Shown here in pieces: positions 27,960-37,763 of a DNA stretch of 38,889 nt. The stretch covers positions 1 through 38,889 of the forward strand of contig NZ_CAMBNZ010000018.1 of assembly GCF_945869175.1 (NCBI RefSeq). The letters are read 5' to 3'. The notes beneath the pieces were generated by a model that did not search any database, was not told where the DNA came from, and saw only the letters and a list, made by a program, of their open reading frames with translations. The stretch is from Limnohabitans sp. Rim8. GTDB taxonomy: Bacteria; Pseudomonadota; Gammaproteobacteria; Burkholderiales; Burkholderiaceae_C. The position numbers and the translations under genes were made by a program. Each line of letters starts with the position of its first letter. Positions within the stretch are counted from its first letter, which is position 1.

Positions 27960-28769
27960 TCAGGCGTCGAGGGCTTGGCGAATGCCACGCAGAAAGTCAG
28001 ACGCCACGGTATGGACTTGCTCGGGCGCAGCCGCGTCGATCAGCTGAATCAATCGGGTGCCAATCACCACCGCATCGGCCACCCGGCTGATGGCCTTGGC
28101 CGTCTGTGCGTCGCGGATGCCAAAACCCACGCCCACAGGAACGCTCACGTGCTGGCGGATGCGCGGCAGCATGGCTTCCACCGCGTCGATGTCCAGTGCG
28201 CCTGAGCCTGTCACGCCCTTGAGCGAGACGTAATACACATAGCCACTGGCCACTTGGGCGACTTGCGCCATGCGCTCGTCGGTGGAGGTGGGTGCCAGCA
28301 AAAAGATCAAGTCCATGTTGTGGGCACGCAGTTTGGCTGCAAATTCCACGCATTCTTCAGGCGGGTAGTCCACCACCAAAATGCCGTCCACCCCGGCAGC
28401 CGAGGCATCGTGGATGAAGCGGTCGGCGCCGTGCTTTTGGTCATACCGCTCGACCGGGTTGGCGTAACCCATCAAGACCACCGGGGTGTGGGTGTTGGTT
28501 TGGCGAAATTCTTGCACCATGGCCAGCACCTGCGTCAAACCAATGCCCAAAGACAGGGCTTTGTCACCGGCTTTCTGAATCACCGGGCCGTCGGCAGACG
28601 GGTCCGAAAACGGCACCCCCAGCTCGATGATGTCGGCCCCGGCCTCGGCCATGGCGTGCATCAGGGGCGCCGTGGTGTTTTGCAGAGGAAAACCTGCCGT
28701 GACATACGGAATCAGGGCTTTGCGGCCTTGGGCTTTGAGGGTGGACAGTGTGGAATCAATGCGGCTCAT
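27960..28769 (-). CDS. trpA: Tryptophan synthase alpha chain
   Basis: Cleaves indole-3-glycerol phosphate to indole and glyceraldehyde 3-phosphate. The 269-residue TIM barrel starts [20 protein letters not shown]. The catalytic residues fall at E49 ([11 protein letters not shown]) and D60, exactly the numbers in Salmonella Trp[13 protein letters not shown] near the C-terminus binds phosphate. The ATG at 28769 is 8 nt after trpB; the longer open frame overlaps trpB and is not family-like. Confidence 0.97.
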   Translation of the reverse strand: MSRIDSTLSTLKAQGRKALIPYVTAGFPLQNTTAPLMHAMAEAGADIIELGVPFSDPSADGPVIQKAGDKALSLGIGLTQVLAMVQEFRQTNTHTPVVLMGYANPVERYDQKHGADRFIHDASAAGVDGILVVDYPPEECVEFAAKLRAHNMDLIFLLAPTSTDERMAQVAQVASGYVYYVSLKGVTGSGALDIDAVEAMLPRIRQHVSVPVGVGFGIRDAQTAKAISRVADAVVIGTRLIQLIDAAAPEQVHTVASDFLRGIRQALDA

Positions 28770-28777
28770 GGGGGCCT

Positions 28778-30061
28778 TCACTTCACAAAATTGACGGGCT
28801 GATCGCCACCTTTGACCGATTGGCCTTGGCAACTGGGGCGGCAATAGAAGTCGGCGTTCGACAAATCGGCCACGGTGCCGATGTCTTTGTCGCCTCGACC
28901 GGACATGTTGACGAGGATCGACTGGTCAGGGCGCATGGTTTTGGCCAACTGCATGGCGTAGGCCACGGCATGGCTTGACTCCAGCGCGGGGATGATGCCT
29001 TCAGTGCGGCACAGGTAGTGAAAGGCCTCGAGGGCTTCCTTGTCGGTGATGCCCACGTATTCTGCGCGGCCAATGTCCTTCAAAAAGGCGTGTTCGGGGC
29101 CGACACCGGGGTAGTCCAGGCCCGCGCTCACGCTGTGGGTTTCGGTGATCTGGCCGTTGTCGTCTTGCAGGATGTAGGTGCGGTTGCCGTGCAACACACC
29201 TGGTGTGCCCAGCTGCAGTGAGGCCGAGTGTTTGCCCGTGTCCAGGCCTTCGCCTGCGGCTTCTACGCCAATCAAGCGTGTATTTTCGTGGCCAATGTAG
29301 GGGTAGAAAATGCCCATGGCGTTGCTGCCGCCGCCCACGCAAGCGATCACCGCATCGGGTTGCTGCTCGGCCATTTGCAGGCTTTTGAACATCTCGGGCA
29401 TTTGCGTCAGGCATTCCTCGCCGATCACGCTTTGGAAGTCGCGCACCATCATGGGGTAGGGGTGTGGCCCTGCCACGGTGCCGATGATGTAAAAGGTGTT
29501 GTCGACGTTGGCGACCCAGTCGCGCATGGCTTCATTGAGGGCGTCTTTGAGGGTGCGGCTGCCCGACTCCACCGGCACGACGGTCGCGCCCAAGAGCTTC
29601 ATGCGGTAAACGTTGGGGCTTTGGCGCTTGACATCTTCCGAGCCCATGTACACCACACATTCCAAACCATAGCGGGCGCAGATGGTGGCGGTGGCCACGC
29701 CGTGCTGGCCTGCGCCAGTTTCAGCAATGATGCGCGGCTTGCCCATGCGCTTGGCCAGCATGGCTTGGCCAATGGTGTTGTTGATTTTGTGGGCGCCCGT
29801 GTGGTTCAGGTCTTCGCGCTTCAAGAAGATCTGCGCGCCCCCCATCTCGCGGCTCATGCGGGCGGCGTGGTAGACGGGCGAGGGGCGGCCCACAAAATGG
29901 GCCAACTCGGACTTGAATTCGGCGATGAATGCCGGGTCGTGCTGGTACTGGGCGTAGGCGGCTTTGAGCTCGTTGATGGCGTGGGTCAGGGTTTCGCTGA
30001 CGAAACTGCCGCCATACATGCCGAAATGGCCTTTGGCATCGGGTTGTTGGTAGTCGTACAT
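28778..30061 (-). CDS. trpB: Tryptophan synthase beta chain
   Basis: PLP enzyme joining indole and serine to give tryptophan. From the ATG at 30061 ([18 protein letters not shown]) it has 427 residues. The Schiff-base lysine is K92 in HTGAHKIN. The phosphate-binding GGGSNAMG loop and the conserved [11 protein letters not shown] are intact. An ATG at 30073 would add four residues; the shorter start has GGAAAG just upstream and fits family N-termini better. It is separated from trpF by 111 nt holding tandem repeats. Confidence 0.96.
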   Translation of the reverse strand: MYDYQQPDAKGHFGMYGGSFVSETLTHAINELKAAYAQYQHDPAFIAEFKSELAHFVGRPSPVYHAARMSREMGGAQIFLKREDLNHTGAHKINNTIGQAMLAKRMGKPRIIAETGAGQHGVATATICARYGLECVVYMGSEDVKRQSPNVYRMKLLGATVVPVESGSRTLKDALNEAMRDWVANVDNTFYIIGTVAGPHPYPMMVRDFQSVIGEECLTQMPEMFKSLQMAEQQPDAVIACVGGGSNAMGIFYPYIGHENTRLIGVEAAGEGLDTGKHSASLQLGTPGVLHGNRTYILQDDNGQITETHSVSAGLDYPGVGPEHAFLKDIGRAEYVGITDKEALEAFHYLCRTEGIIPALESSHAVAYAMQLAKTMRPDQSILVNMSGRGDKDIGTVADLSNADFYCRPSCQGQSVKGGDQPVNFVK

Positions 30062-30133
30062 GGTGCTTTCCATCGGTTGCGTTCGTTCAGTGTTGGCGGC
30101 AGCTTGGCTGCTGCATGTGGGGTCCGCATGGAC

Positions 30134-30172
30134 TCAGGGAATGAATTCAGGGAACGAATTCAGAGAGTGCAT
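30134..30172. repeat. Three tandem 13-bp repeats between trpF and trpB
   Basis: Units TCAGGGAATGAAT, TCAGGGAACGAAT and TCAGAGAGTGCAT run head to tail and end exactly at the trpF stop codon (TCA at 30173-30175 on the plus strand), whose bases start a fourth partial unit. On the coding strand they spell a 12-codon ORF that begins directly after the trpF stop. Confidence 0.7.
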
Positions 30173-30880
30173 TCAGAAGTCAAGGGCGTTGTCTGCGGTG
30201 CGCACCGCCTGGACAAACTGCCGCATTTTCTCGGCATCTTTGAGGCCTTTGCCTGCTTCGATGCCCGAGCTCACGTCAACGGCCAGAGACAGGCCGTGCG
30301 TGCGCAGCGCCCGCATGCCATCGCCCACGTTTGCAGGTGTGAGTCCACCAGACAAAACGAGGTGAGCATTGACGTTTGGTGGCAGCAGTGACCAATGGAA
30401 TGTTTTTCCGCCCCCGCCGTATCCGTCGACGTGGGCGTCGAGCAAGAGGGCTTGGGCTGAGTGGTGTTGAGATGCAAATTCTAGCAAGTCGAAGTCCTGG
30501 GCCTCGGACAGGGGGATTCTGGCGGCTTTGAGGTGGGGGCGGCCCGTGAGAAGCGAGATCGATTGGCAAAACTCGGGCGACTCGTCGCCATGAAACTGCA
30601 ACAAAGCGCCTGGCACTGCGGTGCAAGCCGCTTGAATGCGCTCGGGTGTTTCGTTGACGAACAGCAGCACCGGGACCACAAAAGCAGGCAGCAGGCGGGC
30701 CAGCTCGGCTGCACGGTCGATGCTCACGCTGCGGGGGCTGGGTGGGTAGAGCACAAAACCAATCGCGTCGGCACCGAGGGAGCAGGCCGCCAGCACATCG
30801 GCTTCGCGGGTGAAGCCGCACATCTTGATGCGGGTGCGCTGCTGCGGGGTGTGACTTGTCGGTGTGTTGGCTTGGCTCAT
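30173..30880 (-). CDS. trpF: Phosphoribosylanthranilate isomerase
   Basis: Amadori rearrangement of phosphoribosylanthranilate in tryptophan synthesis. A 235-residue TIM barrel; the general base is C21 in IKMCGFTRE and the general acid Asp is in LLDAHVDGYGGGGKTF. LVLSGGLTPANV and VDVSSGIE form the phosphate site. The ATG at 30880 overlaps the truA stop (ATGA). The order truA-trpF-trpB-trpA-accD is shared with many beta- and gamma-proteobacteria. Confidence 0.97.
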   Translation of the reverse strand: MSQANTPTSHTPQQRTRIKMCGFTREADVLAACSLGADAIGFVLYPPSPRSVSIDRAAELARLLPAFVVPVLLFVNETPERIQAACTAVPGALLQFHGDESPEFCQSISLLTGRPHLKAARIPLSEAQDFDLLEFASQHHSAQALLLDAHVDGYGGGGKTFHWSLLPPNVNAHLVLSGGLTPANVGDGMRALRTHGLSLAVDVSSGIEAGKGLKDAEKMRQFVQAVRTADNALDF

Positions 30881-31662
30881 GGCAACCAATCAAAAGCAGG
30901 TGTTGTGTCGGGCAATCCCCACTCGGGGCTGTAGATCGGGCCTGCAAAGTACAGGCCGTCGGGCGAAAAAGTGGGTGCTGCAGCGTCGCGGTTTTTGGCC
31001 AAAAGAACCTCTAGCATCCAGTCAGGCGACTGGTTGCCCTGGCCAATCGTGATCAGGCAGCCCATGATGTTGCGAATCATGTGGTGCAAAAAGGCATTGC
31101 CTTCGAACTCAAATCGCCAATACGCGCCACGTTTGGCAATGCGGATGTACCTGAGCGTCTTGACGGGTGACAGCGCCTGGCAGCTGCTGGCCCTGAAAGA
31201 CGAGAAGTCGTGCTCGCCCAATAAGTGCTGGCTGGCTTCGAGCATGGGCGCTTGGGCCAGTGGCCGGTACACCCAACCCACGCGGCCCGTCTCTAAGCTG
31301 GGACGCACCACCGAATCGAGCAGCACGTAGATGTAGCGCCTGCCCGTGGCGCTGGCACGGCAATGGAAGGTGTCGGGCATGACTTGCGCCCACTGCACGG
31401 CAATGTCAGAGGGCAAATAGCGGTTGGTGCCGCGCACCCAAGACTGCGGATCGCGGTTCAGTTCGGTATCGAAATGCACAACTTGCATCAGGCCGTGTAC
31501 CCCTGCATCGGTGCGGCCGGCGCACAGGGTGCTGATGCGGGGCACATCGGCAAACTTGGACAAGGCGTTTTCGAGTTTGTCTTGCACCGTTTGGCCCGTG
31601 CTTTGGCTTTGCCACCCTTGGTAGGCGCTGCCCGAGTACCCCACACCCAGCGCGACTCTCAC
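30877..31662 (-). CDS. truA: tRNA pseudouridine(38-40) synthase
   Basis: Forms pseudouridine at positions 38-40 of the anticodon stem-loop. The 261-residue protein has GVGYSGSAYQGWQSQ at the start and the catalytic D52 in CAGRTDAGVHG, followed by the second-half FRASSCQALSPVKTL and FLHHMIRNIMG. The start is GTG at 31662, overlapping the fimV stop in the four bases GTGA; trpF overlaps its end likewise, so translation of the three is probably coupled. Confidence 0.96.
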   Translation of the reverse strand: MRVALGVGYSGSAYQGWQSQSTGQTVQDKLENALSKFADVPRISTLCAGRTDAGVHGLMQVVHFDTELNRDPQSWVRGTNRYLPSDIAVQWAQVMPDTFHCRASATGRRYIYVLLDSVVRPSLETGRVGWVYRPLAQAPMLEASQHLLGEHDFSSFRASSCQALSPVKTLRYIRIAKRGAYWRFEFEGNAFLHHMIRNIMGCLITIGQGNQSPDWMLEVLLAKNRDAAAPTFSPDGLYFAGPIYSPEWGLPDTTPAFDWLP

Positions 31663-33143
31663 GCCTTGGGACCTGCAGGTTGGGCCGCATCAGCGGGGGG
31701 GCGTGCCTCGGGCGCAGGCGTCAAGTTCAGGTCCAGATGGGCGAACTGTGGCGGCAAGCCTGAGGGCAAAGGTGCACGCTCGACCTGGATATCTGGGTGG
31801 GGCTTTGGGGTGACAGACGCGATGGGTTCGCGAGACACCTCGTTGTGGTGATGTTGGGCAAACAAATCATCGTCTTTTGAAGGGTGGCGTCTGACCCACC
31901 ACACCCAGGCCCACATGCCGCCCAACAGAGCCAAAGCCCAAGCCCCAACGGTCGAGCTCTGGCTGATGAACTCCAGGACAGAGGAGGCCTGGATTGGTGG
32001 CGCGGAAACGGGCAAACTGGGTGATAAGGGCTTGGATGGAGCGCTTTCAGCCGCTGTCGCTTGGTCGGTGTTGGGAGGTTTCGACGCCGCCAAGGACCTG
32101 AGGGTGTCCAGGTTCTTTTGGAGTGCAGCGAGTTGTTCGGTCTTGTCCTGAATCTCACGTTCCACAGCCAGCCTGGCTTCGTCGGTGGCGCTTGCGGCCT
32201 CGCGTTGGCTGAGCGTCAAGGTGTCTTGGGGCGGCAGTTGTGGTGCCGGTGTGCTGGCGACAGCGCTGAGCTTGCCGTTCATTTCCCGGCTTGCCGTGTC
32301 GGGCGCTTGGAGAGCCGATTGGGCCAAGCGCCGGGCATAGGCCGCAAAATCCACGGTTTGCGCCACCACCGTTTGCCTAGCTTCTTCGGCTGAAATTTGA
32401 CTGGCCTCTTGGGCGCTGGGCAATTGAACTTCAGCACCTTCGCGCAGCAAGTTCACATTGCCCTCAATGAAGGCCTCCGGGTTGGCGCGCACCATGGCCA
32501 ACAGCATTTGGTCCAGCGTGACGCCCGATGGCATGGAGCGCAAGACCAAGCGAGATGCAGTATCACCTGCCCGCACCCTGACGGTGTCTAAGGGTTGTCG
32601 AGTCTCTGCAACAGACGCAGGGTTGGCCACCGCCGCCAAGGCCAGGGGGGAGACCACGGGGGCGGCCAGGTCAGCAGCGTTCTGGGTGTTGCCCGGGCGT
32701 TGGCTCGTAGCCCCTGCGGGCGAGACCAGCAAGGTGTAATTCATGGCCAAGCGACCTGAAGGCCACTGGGCTTCCACAATCACATCGATGAAGTGTTCGT
32801 TGACCGGTGACAGCCCGGTCAGGGCGATGAAGGGTTTACCGTCACCGCGAAACTCCAGTCTTGTTTGCAAACCATTCAATGCAGGGTGAAACGCCATGTT
32901 GGCCTGCTCGTAGCTGGCCATGGTCGCCGGTTGCAGCTTGAGCCTGCGCAGGTCTTCCACCTTGTATTGCGTGATCTCTATCGCCGCCCTCAGTGGCTGC
33001 CCGATGCCCGATTCCACCGACACCTGACCGAGTGTCAAAGCCAGCACTGATTCACTGGCCAAGGCCACGGCCAAAGTCAGCCAAGGGCGCAGCCCCAACA
33101 CAAGCGAGGTCGGTGGTCCGGAACGCATCGGCCGCAAAAGCAT
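31659..33143 (-). CDS. fimV: FimV-family inner-membrane protein
   Basis: FimV/HubP proteins organise the cell pole and, in pseudomonads, type IV pilus assembly. This 494-residue protein has a signal-like hydrophobic N-terminus, the conserved FimV N-terminal domain (LTLGQVSVESGIGQPLRA onward, about 40-160), a LysM-like central block (VRAGDTASRLV ... VQLPSAQE), a coiled-coil stretch (REIQDKTEQLAALQKNLDTL), a Pro/Ser linker, one membrane helix with many Trp, and a short tail. It lacks the long acidic repeat region and C-terminal TPR domain of Pseudomonas FimV, so it is a short form. The ATG at 33143 overlaps the asd stop by 1 nt; an ATG at 33128 is an alternative. Confidence 0.88.
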   Translation of the reverse strand: MLLRPMRSGPPTSLVLGLRPWLTLAVALASESVLALTLGQVSVESGIGQPLRAAIEITQYKVEDLRRLKLQPATMASYEQANMAFHPALNGLQTRLEFRGDGKPFIALTGLSPVNEHFIDVIVEAQWPSGRLAMNYTLLVSPAGATSQRPGNTQNAADLAAPVVSPLALAAVANPASVAETRQPLDTVRVRAGDTASRLVLRSMPSGVTLDQMLLAMVRANPEAFIEGNVNLLREGAEVQLPSAQEASQISAEEARQTVVAQTVDFAAYARRLAQSALQAPDTASREMNGKLSAVASTPAPQLPPQDTLTLSQREAASATDEARLAVEREIQDKTEQLAALQKNLDTLRSLAASKPPNTDQATAAESAPSKPLSPSLPVSAPPIQASSVLEFISQSSTVGAWALALLGGMWAWVWWVRRHPSKDDDLFAQHHHNEVSREPIASVTPKPHPDIQVERAPLPSGLPPQFAHLDLNLTPAPEARPPADAAQPAGPKA

Positions 33144-34300
33144 CAAGCGTCCAACAAGATGCGCAGCATGCGGCGCAGCGGTTCGGCCGCTCCCCACAGC
33201 AGCTGGTCACCGATGGTGAATGCGCCCACGTACTCTGGGCCCATGGCCAGTTTGCGGACACGGCCCACCGGGATGGTCATGGTGCCCGTCACGGCAACAG
33301 GCGTCAGGTCTTGGAGGGTGGCTTCGCGCGTGTTGGGCACCAGTTTGACCCACTCGTTGTCGGCGGCGATCATGGCTTCCAGGTCGGCCACGGGCACGTT
33401 CTTTTTCAGTTTGAAGGTCAAGGCCTGGCTGTGGCAGCGCATGGCGCCCACGCGCACGCAGAAACCGTCCACCGGAATGGCCGCTGAGTTGAAGGCCTCG
33501 CCGAGTCCCAAAATCTTGTTGGTTTCAGCCATGCCTTTCCACTCTTCTTTGGACGTGCCCCAACCGGCTTCGTCCCGGGTTTTGCCGATGCCCAAGTCCT
33601 TGTCGATCCAGGGGATCAGCGAGCCGCCCAGTGGCACGCCAAAGTTGGCGGTTTCTGCCGAGGTCAAGGCACGTTGTTTGGCCACCACCATGCGGTCGAT
33701 GTCCAAAATGGCGCTCTTGGGGTCGTCCAGCAGGGCTTTCACTTCGGCGTTCAAGGTGCCGTATTGGGTCAGCAGTTCACGCATGTGTTGCGCGCCGCCG
33801 CCCGAAGCCGCTTGGTAAGTCTGGGTGCTCATCCATTCCACCAAGCCGGCTTTGTACAAAGCGCCCACACCCATCAGCATGCAAGACACGGTGCAGTTGC
33901 CACCCACCCAGGTTTTGCTGCCGTGGGCCAAGGCATTTTTGATCATGGGCATGTTGACCGGATCGAGGATGATCACGGCGTCTTTGTCCATGCGTAAGGT
34001 TGAAGCGGCATCGATCCATTGGCCAGTCCAGCCTGCAGAGCGCAGCTTGGGGAAGACTTCAGATGTGTAGTCGCCGCCTTGGGCGGTGATGATGATTTCG
34101 CAGCGCTGGAGTTGTTCGATGTTGAAGGCGTCCTGCAGCGTGGTTTCGTTCTTGGCCACGGAAGGGGCTTTGCCGCCCGCGTTCGATGTGGAGAAAAACA
34201 AGGGCTCGATCAGGTCAAAGTCTTTTTCCTGAATCATGCGGTCCATCAGAACCGAGCCGACCATGCCGCGCCAGCCGACCAAACCTACCAACTTGCTCAT
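33143..34300 (-). CDS. asd: Aspartate-semialdehyde dehydrogenase
   Basis: Reduces aspartyl phosphate to aspartate semialdehyde, the branch point to lysine/diaminopimelate, threonine and methionine. The 385-residue protein opens [19 protein letters not shown] with its NADP loop; the catalytic cysteine is C136 in [10 protein letters not shown], and the base His lies in [12 protein letters not shown]. This is the Gram-negative (E. coli-like) type. GAAAGGG precedes the ATG. It is 247 nt downstream of leuB, in a gap with a possible leader peptide and hairpins, and its stop overlaps the fimV start. Confidence 0.97.
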   Translation of the reverse strand: MSKLVGLVGWRGMVGSVLMDRMIQEKDFDLIEPLFFSTSNAGGKAPSVAKNETTLQDAFNIEQLQRCEIIITAQGGDYTSEVFPKLRSAGWTGQWIDAASTLRMDKDAVIILDPVNMPMIKNALAHGSKTWVGGNCTVSCMLMGVGALYKAGLVEWMSTQTYQAASGGGAQHMRELLTQYGTLNAEVKALLDDPKSAILDIDRMVVAKQRALTSAETANFGVPLGGSLIPWIDKDLGIGKTRDEAGWGTSKEEWKGMAETNKILGLGEAFNSAAIPVDGFCVRVGAMRCHSQALTFKLKKNVPVADLEAMIAADNEWVKLVPNTREATLQDLTPVAVTGTMTIPVGRVRKLAMGPEYVGAFTIGDQLLWGAAEPLRRMLRILLDA

Positions 34301-34320
34301 TTCATTGCCCTTTCAAAGTT

Positions 34321-34386
34321 AAACAGTTCGAGACCTGACTGTTTGCCCGGCTCGTCTGGCCGGGGAGGGCGCACGACGAACCAGAC
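34321..34386 (-). promoter_or_regulatory. Alternative RNA pairings in the asd leader
   Basis: On the asd strand a 6-bp CCCGGC/GCCGGG hairpin (34346-34364) conflicts with a 6-bp GTCTGG/CCAGAC pairing (34354-34359 with 34381-34386); only one can form. A further 7-bp stem AAACAGT/ACTGTTT with a 10-nt loop (34321-34344) lies next to the asd ribosome site. No strong T-run follows any of them. The arrangement recalls attenuator or translation-control leaders, but is inferred by eye. Confidence 0.35.
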
Positions 34387-34390
34387 TGGA

Positions 34391-34492
34391 TCAGCCCTTA
34401 ATGGTCGTCGTTTTTGTGGAAGTCACACGCGCGCCAACAGCCACTGCAGCGGCAGTGATCAGGTTCAGGGTGAACAGGCGGGCGTGGAACAT
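34391..34492 (-). CDS. Possible threonine-rich leader peptide before asd
   Basis: A 33-codon ORF, ATG at 34492 to TGA at 34391-34393, ending VTSTKTTTIKG. Five of residues 24-30 are threonine, with one isoleucine and two lysines close by; this resembles the end of the E. coli thr operon leader peptide, which is Thr/Ile-rich. The ORF stops 90 nt before asd, an enzyme on the path to threonine and lysine, and just ahead of competing stem-loops. There is no Shine-Dalgarno; a -10-like TACAAT ends 7 nt before the ATG, so a leaderless start is possible. It could still be chance. Confidence 0.35.
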   Translation of the reverse strand: MFHARLFTLNLITAAAVAVGARVTSTKTTTIKG

Positions 34493-34499
34493 GGCCAAA

Positions 34500-34505
34500 A
34501 TTGTA
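34500..34505 (-). promoter_or_regulatory. Candidate -10 box for asd and its leader
   Basis: The minus strand reads TACAAT, 7 nt before the ATG of the leader ORF, which would put the transcription start at or next to that ATG. No -35 match is visible at 16-18 bp. Confidence 0.35.
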
Positions 34506-34547
34506 ACGGATGCTGCCTGAGCACTTCCTGACAGCACCCTCAGGGGA

Positions 34548-35618
34548 TCAGCCGAGGGCCTTGACCACCGCGTCACCCATTTCGCAGGTGCCCACCTTGG
34601 TGGTGCCTGCGCTGTAGATGTCGCCGGTGCGCAGGCCCTGGGTCAGCACCTTTTGAACGGCCGCTTCAATCCGCTGGGCGGCGGCTTCCTGGTTCAGGCT
34701 GAAACGCAGCATCATGGCGGCGGACAAAATGGTGGCGAGCGGATTGGCCACGCCTTTGCCCGCGATATCGGGGGCGCTGCCGTGGCTGGGCTCGTACAGG
34801 CCCTGGTTTTTCGTGTTCAAGCTGGCCGAGGGCAGCATGCCGATCGAGCCGGTCAGCATGGACGCCTCGTCGGACAAGATGTCGCCGAACATGTTGCCTG
34901 TGACCACCACGTCAAAGCGCTTGGGTTCCTTGACCAGTTGCATGGCCGCGTTGTCCACATACATGTGGTCCAGCGCCACGTCAGGGTATTGTTGGCCGAC
35001 TTCGGTGACCACGTCTTTCCAGAGCTGGAAGGTTTCGAGCACATTGGCCTTGTCGACGCTGGTCAGGCGCTTGCTGCGCTTGCGGGCAGCCTGGAAAGCC
35101 ACATGCGCAATGCGCTCGATCTCGGGCTTGCTGTAACGCATGGTGTCAAAGGCTTCTTCAGCGCCGGGGAAGTGGCCGTCGGTTGCGATGCGTCGCCCGC
35201 GTGGCTGGCCAAAGTAAATGTCCCCTGTCAGCTCGCGGATGATCAGGATGTCCAAACCCGAAATCAACTCGGGTTTGAGGCTGGATGCACCAACCAGCTG
35301 TTCGTAGCAAATGGCGGGGCGGAAGTTGGCAAACAGGCCCATGTTTTTGCGCAAACCCAAAATCGCCTGCTCGGGGCGCAGAGGGCGGTCGAGCTTGTCG
35401 TATTTCCAGTCGCCCACCGCGCCAAACAGCACAGCGTCAGACTGCATCGCCAGCTGGAGTGTGGCTTCAGGCAGGGGGTGGCCAAAGGCGTCGTAGGCGG
35501 CTCCGCCGACCAGGGCGGTTTCCATTTCGAATTTCAAGTCCAAAACATTCAGGACTTTGACGGCTTCAGCGACGATTTCGGTGCCAATGCCATCACCGGG
35601 GAGGACTGCGATTTTCAT
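34548..35618 (-). CDS. leuB: 3-isopropylmalate dehydrogenase
   Basis: Oxidative decarboxylation of 3-isopropylmalate in leucine synthesis. The 356-residue protein starts [16 protein letters not shown] and carries [21 protein letters not shown] and the NAD-binding [14 protein letters not shown]. The reading frame is open further upstream to 35666 but overlaps leuD; the ATG at 35618 is the family start, 17 nt after the leuD stop. Downstream is the asd leader region. Confidence 0.97.
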   Translation of the reverse strand: MKIAVLPGDGIGTEIVAEAVKVLNVLDLKFEMETALVGGAAYDAFGHPLPEATLQLAMQSDAVLFGAVGDWKYDKLDRPLRPEQAILGLRKNMGLFANFRPAICYEQLVGASSLKPELISGLDILIIRELTGDIYFGQPRGRRIATDGHFPGAEEAFDTMRYSKPEIERIAHVAFQAARKRSKRLTSVDKANVLETFQLWKDVVTEVGQQYPDVALDHMYVDNAAMQLVKEPKRFDVVVTGNMFGDILSDEASMLTGSIGMLPSASLNTKNQGLYEPSHGSAPDIAGKGVANPLATILSAAMMLRFSLNQEAAAQRIEAAVQKVLTQGLRTGDIYSAGTTKVGTCEMGDAVVKALG

Positions 35619-35635
35619 GGGGTTCCCGTATTCAA

Positions 35636-36289
35636 TCAAGCGTTGACGGCGGTGTGGGCCAGCCAAGGTTTGGTGGCCAGACGTTCGGCTTCGAAGGCTT
35701 TGATCTTGTCGGCGTGGCGCAGGGTCAGGCCAATGTCGTCCAAGCCATTGAGCAAGCAGTACTTTCGGAAGGCCTGCACCTCGAACGGGATTTCTTCACC
35801 TTGGGGGCGCACCACCACTTGGCGCTCCAAATCCACGGTGAGTTGGTAGCCAGGGAAGGCCGCCACTTCGTCGAACAACTGGGCGATCACGGCTTCGGGC
35901 AGCACGATGGGCAAGAGGCCGTTTTTGAAGCAGTTGTTGAAAAAGATGTCGGCAAAACTGGGGGCGATCACGCAGCGAAAACCGTACTGGTCGATGGCCC
36001 ATGGAGCGTGTTCACGCGAGGAGCCGCAGCCAAAATTCTTGCGGGCCAGCAACACGCTTGCGCCCTGGTAACGCGGCTGATTCAGCACGAATTCCGGGTT
36101 GGGCTTGCGGCTGGCCGGGTCTTGGCCCGGGTAGCCCACGTCGAGGTAACGCCATTCGTCGAACAGGTTGGGGCCAAAGCCCGTCTTGCGAATCGATTTG
36201 AGGAATTGCTTGGGGATGATGGCATCGGTGTCCACGTTGGCGCGGTCCATCGGGGCCACGATGCCTTTGAGGAGGGTGAATTTTTGCAT
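35636..36289 (-). CDS. leuD: 3-isopropylmalate dehydratase small subunit
   Basis: Swivelling domain of isopropylmalate isomerase, acting with LeuC. The 217-residue protein has [22 protein letters not shown] near the N-terminus and [14 protein letters not shown], both diagnostic. It lies 20 nt after leuC and 17 nt before leuB, consistent with a leuCDB operon. Length matches the proteobacterial type (about 200-217). Confidence 0.97.
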   Translation of the reverse strand: MQKFTLLKGIVAPMDRANVDTDAIIPKQFLKSIRKTGFGPNLFDEWRYLDVGYPGQDPASRKPNPEFVLNQPRYQGASVLLARKNFGCGSSREHAPWAIDQYGFRCVIAPSFADIFFNNCFKNGLLPIVLPEAVIAQLFDEVAAFPGYQLTVDLERQVVVRPQGEEIPFEVQAFRKYCLLNGLDDIGLTLRHADKIKAFEAERLATKPWLAHTAVNA

Positions 36290-36309
36290 GTTGTGATTCC
36301 TTGAACGCT

Positions 36310-37731
36310 TTATGCGAATTTGCGAACGTCAACGAAGTGACCGTGCACGGCTGCAGCGGCAGCCATGGCGGGGCTGACCAGGTGGGTGCGTCCACCTGCG
36401 CCCTGACGGCCTTCGAAGTTGCGATTGGAGGTCGACGCGCAGCGCTCACCCGGCTCCAAGCGGTCAGCATTCATGGCCAGGCACATGGAGCAGCCGGGTT
36501 CGCGCCACTCAAAGCCGGCGGCCTTGAAGATCTCGTGCAGGCCCTCGGCTTCGGCTTGCGCTTTGACCAAACCCGAGCCGGGCACAACCATGGCCAATTT
36601 CACGTTCTTGGCGACCTTCTGACCGAGCTTTTTGACCACGGCAGCGGCCTCGCGCATGTCTTCGATGCGGCTGTTGGTACACGAGCCGATGAAGACCTTG
36701 TCAATGGTGATGTCGGCCACGGCCTTGCCGGGCTGCAGACCCATGTAGGTCAGCGCGCGCTCAATGGCGTCGCGCTTGACGTCGTCTTTTTCCTTGTCGG
36801 GGTCGGGCGTATGGCCGTCAATGCCCAGCACCATTTCGGGCGAGGTGCCCCAGGTGACTTGCGGCACGATGGTGCTGGCGTCGAGTTCCACCACAGCATC
36901 AAAATGCGCGCCGGGGTCGGACTGCAGTGTCTTCCAGTAAGCGACGGCATGGTCCCACTCCACCCCCGTGGGCGAGAGCAGGCGGCCTTTGACGTACTCG
37001 ATGGTTTTGTCGTCCACCGCCACCAGACCTGCGCGAGCACCGCCTTCGATGGCCATGTTGCACACCGTCATGCGGCCTTCCATGGACAGGCTGCGCATGG
37101 CCGAGCCAGCGAATTCGATGGTGTAGCCGGTACCGCCAGCGGTGCCGATTTTGCCGATGATGGCCAGCACAATGTCTTTGCCTGTGATGCCTTTGGCCAG
37201 GTTGCCCTCGACCTTGATGAGCATGTTTTTGGCTTTTTTGGCCAACAAGGTCTGGGTGGCCATGACGTGCTCGACCTCGGAAGTGCCGATGCCGTGGGCC
37301 AGCGCACCAAACGCGCCGTGGGTGGAGGTGTGGGAGTCACCGCAAACCACAGTCATGCCGGGCAGGGTGGCACCGTTTTCAGGGCCAATCACATGCACGA
37401 TGCCTTGGCGCTTGGACAGAAAGGGGAAAAAGGCGGCAGAGCCGAACTCCGCCATGTTGGCGTCCAGCGTGGTGATTTGCTCTTTGCTGATGGGGTCGGT
37501 GATGCCGTCGTAACCCAGTTCCCAACCCGTGGTGGGGGTGTTGTGGTCGGCGGTGGCCACGATGGAGCTGACGCGCCAGACTTTGCGGCCGGCTTGACGA
37601 ATGCCCTCAAATGCTTGCGGGCTGGTGACTTCATGCACCAGATGGCGGTCGATGTAAAGAACGGCCGTGCCGTCTTCTTCGGTGTGGACGACGTGTTCGT
37701 CCCAGATCTTGTCGTAAAGCGTGCGTGCCAT
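36310..37731 (-). CDS. leuC: 3-isopropylmalate dehydratase large subunit
   Basis: Aconitase-family subunit that isomerises 2- to 3-isopropylmalate with a [4Fe-4S] cluster. The 473-residue protein starts [15 protein letters not shown]; the cluster cysteines are in FIGSCTNSR and [11 protein letters not shown], and the conserved [15 protein letters not shown] is present. AAGGA precedes the ATG by 6 nt. It appears to be the first gene of the minus-strand run leuCDB-asd-fimV-truA-trpFBA-accD. Confidence 0.97.
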   Translation of the reverse strand: MARTLYDKIWDEHVVHTEEDGTAVLYIDRHLVHEVTSPQAFEGIRQAGRKVWRVSSIVATADHNTPTTGWELGYDGITDPISKEQITTLDANMAEFGSAAFFPFLSKRQGIVHVIGPENGATLPGMTVVCGDSHTSTHGAFGALAHGIGTSEVEHVMATQTLLAKKAKNMLIKVEGNLAKGITGKDIVLAIIGKIGTAGGTGYTIEFAGSAMRSLSMEGRMTVCNMAIEGGARAGLVAVDDKTIEYVKGRLLSPTGVEWDHAVAYWKTLQSDPGAHFDAVVELDASTIVPQVTWGTSPEMVLGIDGHTPDPDKEKDDVKRDAIERALTYMGLQPGKAVADITIDKVFIGSCTNSRIEDMREAAAVVKKLGQKVAKNVKLAMVVPGSGLVKAQAEAEGLHEIFKAAGFEWREPGCSMCLAMNADRLEPGERCASTSNRNFEGRQGAGGRTHLVSPAMAAAAAVHGHFVDVRKFA

Positions 37732-37757
37732 GGGTTTTCCTTGCCGTGCAAGCTGCC

Positions 37758-37763
37758 ATTTTA
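37758..37763 (-). promoter_or_regulatory. Candidate -10 box for leuC
   Basis: The minus strand reads TAAAAT, 26 bp before the leuC ATG. The -35 is not recognisable. The rest of the 37732-37973 gap shows no gene or clear regulatory motif. Confidence 0.35.

Noticed and set aside
29228-30391. A 387-codon plus-strand open frame over trpB and trpF
   Set aside because: Antisense shadow of trpB, with no recognisable domain and no ribosome-binding site.
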